From an uncultured Verrucomicrobiota bacterium (lineage in GTDB: Bacteria > Verrucomicrobiota > Verrucomicrobiae > Opitutales > Opitutaceae): DNA of 18,325 nucleotides. The notes under the pieces were generated by a model. The model did no database searches, was not told where the DNA came from, and saw nothing but the letters and a program-made list of their open reading frames with translations. The DNA lies in contig CAMLQS010000064.1 of the NCBI GenBank assembly GCA_946482165.1, positions 1 to 18,325 on the forward strand, read 5' to 3'. A program made the translations under genes and the position numbers. How positions within the stretch are numbered: the first letter of the stretch is position 1; every line of letters starts with the position of its first letter. Below, piece after piece: positions 8,343-18,325 of this stretch.

Positions 8343-10442
8343 ATGGACGATCTGGATCTTTCCACCCCCGAGGCCGACGCCTCCGCCAAAAAGCCCCGCA
8401 AGGCTCCCGCCAAACGCGCTCGCACCCGCGGCGCCGAAGCGTCGATGGAACCGGCGGCCATTGAGACGCCGCTCGGGCACGAGACGACGGAGACGGACGC
8501 CACCGCCTCGGCGCGCCCCAAGCGGGCCCGGACCCGGCGAGGCAAGGCGCCTGAAGCCGAATCCTCCGCATCCGCGCCCGGCGTTTCATCCGAGCTCTTC
8601 GCCTCGGCCGGAGCGGAATCCGCCTCGCCCGCCGAGACCCGGCGCGACGAAAACGCCGCTCCCGCCCCGGGCGCGAATGGATCGCCGCAAGTGTATTCGT
8701 TCTCTCCCGACGACGAGGCGCCCCCCTCGGAGCCCGCGAATGATCGTCCGGTGTTTGTTCCAAGCGGCTTGACCGAGGACCCATCCTCCGCGGCCACGCA
8801 ACAGCCAGCTTCCCCCGACGGCCCGGGCGATTCCCCGTCCCCGTCTCATGCCCAAGGGCAAGGGGGGGGAGATCAAGGCGGCGGCCCCGGCGGTCGGCGC
8901 GAGGAACGGAAATCTTGGTGGGAGCGAAAGAAGGAAAAAAAGCGCCAGAAATGGCTGGAGCGTCAGTCGGGCGGAGGCGGGGGTGCCGGAGGCGGCGGAG
9001 GCCCCGGCGGCGCGCATGGCGGGGGTGGTCACGCTGGCCACGCCAGCCCAGCTCGAGAACGAGCTCCGGTGCAACCTCCGCCGCCGTCGTTCCAATCGCC
9101 GGTGGGCGCCTTGCCTGCGGACGACCGGTTCTCCGACCTCGCCGCCTTGGATGCGCTCGCCGAAGAGCTCGCACGGGACTCCGCACCGCTCGATCTTGGC
9201 GAAATTCACTCCGCAGGCGCGGGAGATCTGGCTCAGCGTCTCCGTGGTTTGGGCGAAACCGTCGTGGGCATGCCGCCGCGCCGCGTTTTGGTGGACCAGG
9301 TCTTTGCCTGGGCCGCCCGGGAGAATCGGGCTCTTCGCGAAAGAGGGGTTCTCGACCTGAACGACGCCGGCCAAGGCTTTGTGGTCCATCTCCACAACAG
9401 CTACCGGCTCTACCCCGAGAGCACGTTTGTGCCCGCGTCCTTGGTCCGACGTCACGGCCTGCGCCGCGGCCAGGAAGTCGACGTGCTTGCCCAGCCGCCG
9501 AAGCCCGGCGAACGCTGCGCCTCGGTCGTCCGGATCGTTTCGGTGATGGGGACGCAGCCGGAGCTGGCGCGCGAGGTGACCGCCTTCGAGGAGCTGATTC
9601 CTTATTATCCCACGGCGCGCATTCTAGTCGAGGCGCCGGATATCCATAAGGACATATCGATGCGCGCCGTCGACCTGCTCACGCCGATCGGATTCGGCCA
9701 GCGCGGACTGATCGTCGCTCCGCCCCGCACCGGCAAAACCGTGCTGCTGCAGAACATCGCAAACTCGGTCACCAACAACTATCCCGAGGCGACGCTCATC
9801 CTTCTTCTCATCGACGAACGTCCCGAGGAGGTCACCGACTTTAGACGCCACACCAAGGGAGAGGTCGTCTCCTCGACCTTCGACGAGGCGCCCGAGAGCC
9901 ACGTGCATGCGGCCGAGATGGTGATCGAACGAGCCCGCCGCCTGGTCGAGATGGGCAAACACGTGGTTATCCTGCTCGATTCGATCACCCGCCTCGCCCG
10001 AGCCTACAACGCCCTCGCCGGGAATTCCGGAAAAATCATGTCCGGCGGTATCGAGGCGAATGCGCTGCAACGCCCCAAGCGTTTCTTCGGATCCGCTCGC
10101 AATATCGAGGGGGGCGGCTCGCTGACCATCCTTGGCACCGCACTAATCGACACCAATTCGCGCATGGACGAGGTGATCTTCGAGGAGTTCAAGGGCACCG
10201 GAAACATGGAGCTCCACCTCGACCGCGGCCTCTCGGACAAGCGCATCTTCCCCGCCATCAACATCGACCGGTCGGGCACGCGCAAAGAGGAGCTCATCTA
10301 CCATCCCGACGAAATGCTTCGCGTCTACGGTTTGCGTCGCGCGATGCAGGGCATTCCCCCGGTCGAGGCCATGGATATGTTTATCCAGCGCCTGAAGAAA
10401 ACCCGGACGAATACGGAATTTTTGTTGAGCCTGAATCGCTAA
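8343..10442 (+). CDS. rho: Transcription termination factor Rho with long disordered N-terminus
   Basis: The 699-residue product is a hexameric RNA-dependent ATPase that ends transcription of untranslated RNA. The core is complete: an N-terminal helical part (about 283-330), an OB-fold RNA-binding domain (about 333-390), Walker A APPRTGKT (449-456), Walker B VVILLDS (531-537), the Q-loop around [15 protein letters not shown] (551-565) and [11 protein letters not shown] (631-641). E. coli Rho is 419 residues. The extra roughly 280 residues here are low complexity: an acidic/Ala/Pro part with Lys/Arg-rich patches (17-29, 59-68), a Gly-rich stretch (172-184), a very basic [13 protein letters not shown] helix (182-199) and another Gly/His-rich run (200-223). 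I chose the ATG at 8343 over an upstream in-frame TTG at 8334; the leader is pyrimidine-rich without Shine-Dalgarno. The extension contains an 8-G run (8862-8869). The pil genes follow. Confidence 0.96.
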   Translation: MDDLDLSTPEADASAKKPRKAPAKRARTRGAEASMEPAAIETPLGHETTETDATASARPKRARTRRGKAPEAESSASAPGVSSELFASAGAESASPAETRRDENAAPAPGANGSPQVYSFSPDDEAPPSEPANDRPVFVPSGLTEDPSSAATQQPASPDGPGDSPSPSHAQGQGGGDQGGGPGGRREERKSWWERKKEKKRQKWLERQSGGGGGAGGGGGPGGAHGGGGHAGHASPARERAPVQPPPPSFQSPVGALPADDRFSDLAALDALAEELARDSAPLDLGEIHSAGAGDLAQRLRGLGETVVGMPPRRVLVDQVFAWAARENRALRERGVLDLNDAGQGFVVHLHNSYRLYPESTFVPASLVRRHGLRRGQEVDVLAQPPKPGERCASVVRIVSVMGTQPELAREVTAFEELIPYYPTARILVEAPDIHKDISMRAVDLLTPIGFGQRGLIVAPPRTGKTVLLQNIANSVTNNYPEATLILLLIDERPEEVTDFRRHTKGEVVSSTFDEAPESHVHAAEMVIERARRLVEMGKHVVILLDSITRLARAYNALAGNSGKIMSGGIEANALQRPKRFFGSARNIEGGGSLTILGTALIDTNSRMDEVIFEEFKGTGNMELHLDRGLSDKRIFPAINIDRSGTRKEELIYHPDEMLRVYGLRRAMQGIPPVEAMDMFIQRLKKTRTNTEFLLSLNR

Positions 10443-10466
10443 AGCCGCGAACTGAAAACTCCACGC

Positions 10467-10486
10467 CCGCGCGCTTCCGCGCGCGG
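10467..10486 (+). terminator. GC hairpin between rho and pilB, no U-tract
   Basis: CCGCGCGC (10467-10474) and GCGCGCGG (10479-10486) form a perfect 8-bp stem closed by a TTCC loop, 24 bases after the rho stop. No T-run follows; the DNA beyond is C-rich. It may mark the 3' end of the rho message or protect it, but it is not a standard intrinsic terminator. Confidence 0.45.
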
Positions 10487-10511
10487 ACCGGCCTCCCCCC
10501 GCCATCCCCTC

Positions 10512-12239
<1,728 letters not shown>

Positions 12240-12291
12240 TCCCCTTCCGCAACATCCACCTTTTCCTCACGCTCCCGCCCCCCCTCCGCCC

Positions 12292-13374
<1,083 letters not shown>

Positions 13375-13422
13375 GCCCTTTCGGCCGCCTCCGTCTCGCC
13401 CCGCCGTCCCGCTCCCGCCCCC

Positions 13423-15117
13423 ATGTTCGAAGCCCACACCCAGGCCATCCTCGAAATCTGCCGCGACCATAAACTGGTCGGCGAACAGGCGCTTCAGGAT
13501 CTCCAAAACGAGCACCGCTTAACGGGCAAGGCCCTCGCGGCCCTGATCGTTGATCAGAACATCGTTCCAAAGCAGGTCTTTCTGCGCAAAGTCGCCGAAA
13601 CCCTGGCCCTCGAATATATCGAAGGCGTGCCTTCCTCCGTTCCGGGCGACATCGTCAACGCAATCACCGCCCATCACGCGCGCACATATGGCGTCATCCC
13701 TCTGCGCGTGGACGCCCAGAGCATCGACTTGCTGGCGATCGATCCGTTCAACGCGCAGATTATCGACGACCTCACCTTTGCCTTGGGCAAAGACGTGCGG
13801 CTTCTCGTCGCCGACCCGGAGCGCGTCGAAACACTGATCGACAACCACTACCCGGAAGAGGATACGTCCCTCGACGCTCTTCTTGGCGAATTGAACGAAG
13901 ACCCCGGCGCCGAGACCAACGCCGACGATCTCGACGCCAACGATATCGAGGCGCTCGCCGGCCAGGCTCCGATCATCCGCTTCGTCAATCTCGTGCTCGC
14001 GCAGGCCATCCGAGACAAGGCCTCCGACATCCATTTCGAACCCTTCGAGCACGAATTCAAGATCCGCTACCGCATCGACGGCTCGCTCTACGAGATGTCG
14101 CCGCCGCCCAAGCACCTATCGCTTCCCATCACCTCGCGCGTGAAGGTGCTTGCCAACCTGAACATCGCCGAGCGCCGCATTCCGCAGGACGGCCGTATCA
14201 AGCTCACCCTCGGCGGCCGCCCGGTCGACCTCCGCGTCTCCACGCTGCCCACCCAGTTCGGCGAATCCGTGGTGCTCCGCGTGCTCGACCAGAGCGCGGT
14301 CCAGCTGGACATTTCTCAACTGGGCATGCCCGAAGACGTCTTCGAGGGCATCAACGAGATCGTTAAGCGCCCCAACGGCATCTTCATCGTCACCGGCCCC
14401 ACCGGGTCGGGAAAGACCACCACCCTCTACTCCGCGCTTCGCGTGGTGAACTCGCCCGACGTCAAGCTCCTCACCGCCGAAGACCCGGTCGAATACGAGA
14501 TCGAGGGCATCATGCAGGTCCCGGTTAACCACGCCGTCGGCCTGACTTTCGCCGCCGCGCTCCGCTCCTTCCTGCGCCAAGATCCCGACATCATCATGGT
14601 GGGTGAGATCCGAGACTTGGAAACCGCGCAGATTTCCATTCAGGCGTCGCTAACCGGTCACTTGGTGCTTTCCACGCTCCACACCAACGACGCCCCCGGC
14701 GCGGTCACCCGCCTCGTGGATATGGGCGTCGAGCCCTTCCTCATCGCATCCTCGCTTGAAGCCGTGCTCGCCCAGCGTCTCGTGCGCCGCATCTGCCGCA
14801 GCTGTCGCACCGCCTATGAGCCGCCGGGGGCTTTGCTCCAGCAGCTGGGGATCGATCCGGTGGATATCGGCAACCGCGAGTTTTTCTACGGCAAAGGCTG
14901 CCCGACTTGCAACAACTCGGGTTACAAGGGCCGCATGGGCATATACGAGTGGCTGCGCATGTCCGAAGCGGTCCGCGACCTCGTTGTTCAGCGCGCGCCT
15001 ACTCTGGTGATTAAACAGAAAGCGCTCGAACAGGGCATGCGCACGCTTCGAGACGACGGTCTTCGTGCGATTTTCGACGGAGCCACCGCCATCGAGGAAG
15101 TCGTCAAATATACCTAA
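13423..15117 (+). CDS. pilB: PilB/GspE-family ATPase, second copy
   Basis: This 564-residue paralogue of the gene at 10512 has the same layout: N-terminal domain (about 1-145), acidic linker (145-178, rich in Asp and Glu), N2 domain (about 180-290) and motor. Walker A is GPTGSGKT (325-332), the Asp box TAEDPVEY (351-358, Glu353), Walker B MVGEIRD (392-398, Glu395) with a canonical RQDPD before it, and the His box STLHTND (417-423). Zinc ligands are Cys458/Cys461 and Cys493/Cys496. All motor residues look intact. Being the copy next to pilC and with the canonical motif, it may be the main extension ATPase, but the sequence cannot decide between pilus and type II secretion roles. The gene begins 48 bases after pilT; its leader is pyrimidine-rich. 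A 138-base gap with an AT-rich patch separates it from pilC. Confidence 0.92.
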   Translation: MFEAHTQAILEICRDHKLVGEQALQDLQNEHRLTGKALAALIVDQNIVPKQVFLRKVAETLALEYIEGVPSSVPGDIVNAITAHHARTYGVIPLRVDAQSIDLLAIDPFNAQIIDDLTFALGKDVRLLVADPERVETLIDNHYPEEDTSLDALLGELNEDPGAETNADDLDANDIEALAGQAPIIRFVNLVLAQAIRDKASDIHFEPFEHEFKIRYRIDGSLYEMSPPPKHLSLPITSRVKVLANLNIAERRIPQDGRIKLTLGGRPVDLRVSTLPTQFGESVVLRVLDQSAVQLDISQLGMPEDVFEGINEIVKRPNGIFIVTGPTGSGKTTTLYSALRVVNSPDVKLLTAEDPVEYEIEGIMQVPVNHAVGLTFAAALRSFLRQDPDIIMVGEIRDLETAQISIQASLTGHLVLSTLHTNDAPGAVTRLVDMGVEPFLIASSLEAVLAQRLVRRICRSCRTAYEPPGALLQQLGIDPVDIGNREFFYGKGCPTCNNSGYKGRMGIYEWLRMSEAVRDLVVQRAPTLVIKQKALEQGMRTLRDDGLRAIFDGATAIEEVVKYT

Positions 15118-15152
15118 GGCGCTGCACCGGCGCGAACCTGCGAAGTTCTCCG

Positions 15153-15169
15153 TATTAAATATAAACTTT
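15153..15169 (+). promoter_or_regulatory. AT-rich patch before pilC, possible promoter
   Basis: The 138-base spacer before pilC holds one of the most AT-rich patches of the window (TATTAAATATAAACTTT), including TATAAA at 15160-15165 as a possible -10. No convincing -35 is seen. The larger gap compared with the other pil spacers makes a separate pilC promoter possible. Confidence 0.28.
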
Positions 15170-15255
15170 CGCCACATTCCGCGTGAGCTCGGGTCCCGTG
15201 CCTTTGTCCAATCTGGCAACGGTCGCCCTTCAATAACTTACTTCCCCTCGTCCCC

Positions 15256-16572
15256 ATGCCCAAATTCAGTTACATCGCCATCGAGTCCGCCTCCGGTAAG
15301 GACAAGAAAGGCGTCATCGAAAGTGCCTCGGCTGAACAAGCCGCCCACGACCTTAAAGCAATGGGCCTCCTGCCCACCGCCGTGAACCCCGCCGGTGCCG
15401 GCGGCCTTCGCGTCGGAGCCAAGCCCTCCGGCAAGACGGGCTCCGGGTCCAACGAGCAGGCGGGCTTTGTGCCTCGCCCCGAGGCAAAGGTGAAGAAAAA
15501 GGGAAAGCCCATGAGTTTGGGCAAGGTCATCAGCAACGCCGGCTTGGCCGTCTTTACCCGCCAGCTCTCCACGCTGGTAAACGCCGGCATGCCCATCCTC
15601 CGGTCCTTGGAAACACTGTCCAGGCAGGAGAAGAACCCCGGCTTTAAATACGTCCTTGAACAGGTGTCCGAGACTATCAAATCCGGCGGCACCTTCTCGG
15701 ACGGTCTTCTTCAGCATCCAAAGGTTTTCGACCGTCTTTATATTAACATGGTAAAGGCCGGCGAGGCGGGTGGTGTGCTCGGCACGGTGCTGGACCGCTT
15801 GGCGAAGTTCATGGAGAAGGCCGAAAAGATCAAAGGAAAGGTCAAGGCCGCCCTGACCTATCCGCTAATCATCGCGTGCGTCGCCGTCTTGATTGTATCG
15901 GCGCTCATGGTGTTCGTGATTCCGAAGTTCCAGGAGATCTTCGACGGCCTGCTCAAGGGCGTGCCGCTGCCCCTGCTGACCCAGGGCGTCATCGGAGTTT
16001 CGAACTTCATGAAGAATCACATCATCATCACGGTTCTTCTCGTGGTGGGCGCCTTCGTCGGATTCAAAATGGTCGCCAAGACCAAGCAGGGAAAGTCCGC
16101 GCTTGATTGGTTCCAGATCAACGTGCCGGCATTCGGCCCGCTGTTCCTCAAAGCGTCGATCGGTCGCTTCACCCGCACGCTCGGCACGCTCCTTTCTTCC
16201 GGCGTTCCGATCTTGCAGGCGCTCATCATCACCCGCGACACCTCCGGCAACGTCCACGTCGCCAGCGCGTTGAATAAGGTCCATGATCGCGTGAAGGAAG
16301 GCGAGGGCATCGGCAAGCCCCTCGAAGCGACCAAGATCTTCCCGACGATGGTAACCTCCATGGTTGAAGTCGGCGAAGAGACGGGCGCTTTGCCCGAAAT
16401 GCTCACGCGTATCGCGGATACCTACGACGAAGAGGTCGACAATGCGGTGACCTCGATCACGTCGATCATCGAGCCCATCATGATCGTGCTGATGGCGGTG
16501 GTGGTCGGCACCATCGTGATCGCGCTGTTCCTTCCTCTTGTGAAAATCATTCAGCAGCTCTCTGGCGGTTAA
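15256..16572 (+). CDS. pilC: Type IV pilus inner-membrane platform protein PilC
   Basis: The 438-residue polytopic membrane protein is the platform on which PilB and PilT act. It starts with the usual short N-terminal segment (MPKFSYIAIESASG), followed by a Gly/Lys-rich linker (about 45-88), then two T2SSF domains (about 95-222 and 300-425). The repeated FTRQLSTLVNAGMPIL (100-115) and FTRTLGTLLSSGVPIL (305-320) and the matching KAGEAGG and EVGEETGALPEML segments show the internal duplication. Membrane spans are predicted at about 201-222, 255-274 and 404-427. The length is somewhat above the roughly 400 typical, owing to the linker. The ATG is preceded by a C/T-rich leader without Shine-Dalgarno. 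It is the last gene of the pil block; a MITE-like element lies 26 bases beyond its stop, before the terminator. Confidence 0.95.
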   Translation: MPKFSYIAIESASGKDKKGVIESASAEQAAHDLKAMGLLPTAVNPAGAGGLRVGAKPSGKTGSGSNEQAGFVPRPEAKVKKKGKPMSLGKVISNAGLAVFTRQLSTLVNAGMPILRSLETLSRQEKNPGFKYVLEQVSETIKSGGTFSDGLLQHPKVFDRLYINMVKAGEAGGVLGTVLDRLAKFMEKAEKIKGKVKAALTYPLIIACVAVLIVSALMVFVIPKFQEIFDGLLKGVPLPLLTQGVIGVSNFMKNHIIITVLLVVGAFVGFKMVAKTKQGKSALDWFQINVPAFGPLFLKASIGRFTRTLGTLLSSGVPILQALIITRDTSGNVHVASALNKVHDRVKEGEGIGKPLEATKIFPTMVTSMVEVGEETGALPEMLTRIADTYDEEVDNAVTSITSIIEPIMIVLMAVVVGTIVIALFLPLVKIIQQLSGG

Positions 16573-16598
16573 GCCAAAGTTTCATCCGAACCCCGGGG

Positions 16599-16767
16599 CG
16601 TGTCTGGGAAATAACTCAGTCCGGCGGAAGCGAGAAACCTCGCTCGGCCAAGGCGCGAAAGGCGGAAGTGGACCAGAGCCCATGCCGCCTTTCGCAACGC
16701 CGGTCCAGCGCGGTTCCTCGCTTCCCCGTGGGGCCTTGGCGACGGGCTGAATTATTTACCAGACACG
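16599..16767. mobile_element. MITE-like palindromic element of 169 bp
   Basis: Inverted ends of 21 bases (16599-16619 and 16747-16767) match at 19 positions and share the core CGTGTCTGG. Inside are further paired arms: 16626-16639 with 16712-16725 (13 of 14) and 16655-16665 with 16685-16695 (11 of 11), the latter closing a 19-base loop. The whole element can therefore fold into one long imperfect hairpin. It has no coding capacity. I see no clear target duplication at its edges. Such features fit a non-autonomous miniature transposable element or a large REP/BIME-like repeat; which one cannot be settled without other copies. Confidence 0.6.
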
Positions 16768-16771
16768 GCCT

Positions 16772-16802
16772 AAAAGCCCGCCGGCCTCCGGCGGGCTTTT
16801 TT
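16772..16802 (+). terminator. Strong intrinsic terminator after pilC and the MITE-like element
   Basis: AAAAGCCCGCCGG (16772-16784), a CCT loop and CCGGCGGGCTTTT (16788-16800) form a perfect 13-bp stem, continuing with TT. With A-runs on one side and T-runs on the other it can act in both directions. It is the probable end of the pil transcript, 200 bases past the pilC stop. Confidence 0.88.
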
Positions 16803-16894
16803 CGTCATATGCAAACCGCCATTCCCGACATGCGCTTGGACGCATGACGCGGGTGAGCTCGCGTTCCGGCGGCCAACAGGTTCGGCGAGAGAGC

Positions 16895-16926
16895 CCGCGA
16901 TAATCGCGGATTCCGGGTTGAACCCG
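16895..16926. promoter_or_regulatory. Two adjacent dyads upstream of the symporter
   Basis: CCGCGATAATCGCGG (16895-16909) is a perfect 15-base dyad. Four bases later CGGGTTGAACCCG (16914-16926) is a perfect 13-base dyad. They lie about 100 bases before the symporter start and could be operators or RNA hairpins; no regulator is known. Confidence 0.35.
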
Positions 16927-17015
16927 CCCGGCCCTGCTTTCCATCGCCCGGCCCCGCAATCCCCGCCGCCCCCTCCGGCAGGTCAATAGCATTGCCGGCG
17001 TCGCCCCGATCCCTC

Positions 17016-17020
17016 GAAGG
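17016..17020 (+). promoter_or_regulatory. Shine-Dalgarno-like site of the symporter gene
   Basis: GAAGG lies 7 bases before the ATG at 17028. It is notable because most other genes in the window lack any such motif, and it supports the chosen start. Confidence 0.6.
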
Positions 17021-17027
17021 TGCCGCC

Positions 17028-18325
17028 ATGCCGCTCAACCCGCTGAAATGGTCGCGCCCCACCCTGATCCTCGGCGGCCTCGTCCTCGGCGCGCTCGTCG
17101 GCCTCGCCGTCCACGCCTCCGTCTCCACCGCCGAGGCGGAGACCCGCCTCGCTTGGTGGCTCGCCCAGGTCATCCAACCCCTCGGGAAACTCTTCATCCG
17201 AATCATCTTCATGGTGGTGATCCCGCTCATCTTCTCCGCGATTGTGCTGGGCGTCGCCGAGATGGGCGACCTCCGCAAGGTCGGCCGCGTCGGTCTCAAA
17301 TGCGTCGGCGCCACCCTTCTTCTCTCGGGCGTTGGCGTCGTGATCGCGCTCGCGGTGGCCAACCTCTTCGCTCCCGGCGAACGCATCTCGCCCGATACTC
17401 GCGCCGCCCTCATCGCCGAATACCGCGGCGACGCCGCCGGCAAAATCGCCATCGGAGAAGCCAAATCCCCGCCTCTCGCCGAGACGCTCCTCAACCTCGT
17501 CCCGCAAAACCCCCTCGCCGAGGCGGTCAACGCCTTCGCGCCCAACTACACCGGCGGCGGCCTCATCGCCGTGATGGTGTTCTCCCTCTTCTTTGGCGTC
17601 GCCCTCGCCATGCTCCCCGCCGAACGCGGCGCGCCCCTCCTCGCCGTCCTCCGGGCTGTATTCGACGTTTGCCTACAGATCATCGAGTTCGCGATGAAGC
17701 TCGCCCCCCTCGGCGTCGCCTGCCTCGGCTTCGCGCTCACCGCCACCCTCGGTCTCGGCCTCGTGAAAACGCTCGGCGCCTACATGGGCGTCGTCCTCCT
17801 CGGCCTCGCGCTCCACCAATTCGTCAGCTACCCGATCTTCGTCGCCACCCTCGGCCGTCGCTCGCCCTTCGAATTTTTCCGCCAAAGCCGCGAGGCCATC
17901 GTCACCGCCTTCGTCACGTCCTCCAGCAACGCCACCCTCCCGGTCTCCCTGCGGGTCGCGGAGCAAAACCTGAAAATCCCCGCTCGCATCAGCCGCTTCG
18001 TCCTTACCGTCGGCGCCAGCGCCAACCAAAACGGCACCGCGCTCTACGAGGGCGTCACCGTCCTCTTTCTCGCCCAGGTCTTCGGCGTCGACCTCAGCCT
18101 TTCGCAGCAACTCGTCGTCGCCCTCATGTGCGTCATGGCCGGGCTGGGCACCGCCGGCGTGCCCGGGGGCTCGCTCCCGCTCGTGGTCGGCGTGCTCGTG
18201 ACGATAGGCGTCCCTGGCGAGGCCATCGCCATCATCCTCGGCATCGACCGCATCCTCGACATGTGCCGCACCGCCCTGAACGTCACCGGCGACCTCGTCA
18301 TCGCCGTGATCGTCTCGCGCGGCGA
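17028..18325 (+). CDS. Dicarboxylate/amino acid:cation symporter (DAACS/SLC1 family), 3' end cut by window
   Basis: The frame starting at the ATG at 17028 runs open to the window end (432 codons plus two bases), so the C-terminus is missing. Family members are about 410-450 residues, so little is lost. It is an integral membrane secondary transporter for acidic amino acids or C4-dicarboxylates driven by Na+ or H+. Signatures in order: many hydrophobic spans from residue 11, the serine-rich HP1 tip TSSSNATLP (297-305), the TM7 motif NQNGT (333-337, usually NMDGT), the HP2 tip GTAGVPGG (374-381) and TM8 DRILDMCRTALNVTGD (407-422). Asp411, Arg414 and Asn418 match the GltPh residues Asp394, Arg397 and Asn401; the Arg suggests an acidic substrate. 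The Asp-to-Asn change in TM7 may alter cation coupling. A long loop (about 115-175) is also visible. It has its own upstream region and a Shine-Dalgarno-like site. Confidence 0.92.
   Translation, partial: MPLNPLKWSRPTLILGGLVLGALVGLAVHASVSTAEAETRLAWWLAQVIQPLGKLFIRIIFMVVIPLIFSAIVLGVAEMGDLRKVGRVGLKCVGATLLLSGVGVVIALAVANLFAPGERISPDTRAALIAEYRGDAAGKIAIGEAKSPPLAETLLNLVPQNPLAEAVNAFAPNYTGGGLIAVMVFSLFFGVALAMLPAERGAPLLAVLRAVFDVCLQIIEFAMKLAPLGVACLGFALTATLGLGLVKTLGAYMGVVLLGLALHQFVSYPIFVATLGRRSPFEFFRQSREAIVTAFVTSSSNATLPVSLRVAEQNLKIPARISRFVLTVGASANQNGTALYEGVTVLFLAQVFGVDLSLSQQLVVALMCVMAGLGTAGVPGGSLPLVVGVLVTIGVPGEAIAIILGIDRILDMCRTALNVTGDLVIAVIVSRG

Larger units (their letters stand above)
16803..17027. other. 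Non-coding leader region of the symporter gene
   Basis: About 225 bases between the terminator and the symporter ATG show no gene I can support. Apart from the two dyads and a ribosome binding site described separately, I see no clear promoter, riboswitch or RNA gene. Confidence 0.5.

Noticed and set aside
8862..9035. Frameshift or assembly error in the Gly-rich part of rho
   Set aside because: The frame is open from the ATG through the complete Rho core, and composition changes fit a disordered linker, so no disruption is evident.
16911..16930. tRNA T-arm-like sequence (GGGTTGAACCC)
   Set aside because: No acceptor, D or anticodon arm can be built around it, and the loop sequence is wrong for a T-arm; it is better seen as a plain dyad.

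Overview
The window is about 18.3 kb of GC-rich, densely coding bacterial chromosome. Gene content and order (coaE next to a rho gene with a very long N-terminal extension, then a pilB-pilT-pilB-pilC cluster, plus a ketosynthase/ACP pair) together with C-rich, Shine-Dalgarno-poor gene leaders suggest a Verrucomicrobiota-type organism, possibly near Opitutales. This placement is my inference from gene content; no rRNA or tRNA gene is present to confirm it.

Layout. (1) 1-2253 (+) is the 3' part of a large DUF6493-like protein that may continue upstream of the window. (2) 2335-3867 (-) is a two-gene unit, a beta-ketoacyl-ACP synthase followed by an acyl carrier protein, ending in a good intrinsic terminator at 2285-2312. 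(3) 3963-4976 (+) is galE, followed by a long hairpin terminator. (4) 5153-7585 (-) is an HD-domain phosphohydrolase followed by a YifB/ComM-type Mg-chelatase-like AAA+ ATPase. (5) 7648-10442 (+) is coaE, then rho. (6) 10512-16572 (+) is a type IV pilus motor block: PilB-like ATPase, PilT, a second PilB-like ATPase, PilC. (7) 16573-17027 is the longest non-coding stretch; it holds a 169-bp MITE-like palindromic element, a strong terminator and two dyads. (8) 17028 to the window end (+) is a dicarboxylate/amino acid:cation symporter cut by the window edge.

How the genes fit together. The pil block supplies extension ATPases, a retraction ATPase and the inner-membrane platform of a type IV pilus; pilins, secretin, alignment proteins and prepilin peptidase must be encoded elsewhere. 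A ComM-type helicase gene a few kb away makes natural transformation a plausible use for the pilus. CoaE makes CoA, the donor of the phosphopantetheine arm needed by the ACP in (2). Rho lies directly before the pil genes, whose inter-gene spacers are C-rich and G-poor.

The most interesting points are the MITE-like element between pilC and its terminator, the unusual disordered and Gly-rich N-terminus of Rho with an 8-G run in its coding sequence, the pyrimidine-rich leaders lacking Shine-Dalgarno motifs, the paired PilB paralogues around PilT, and the NQNGT motif in the symporter. I see no wholly new multi-gene defence or metabolic system; the DUF6493 gene at the left edge is the best hint of one, and it lies mostly outside the window.
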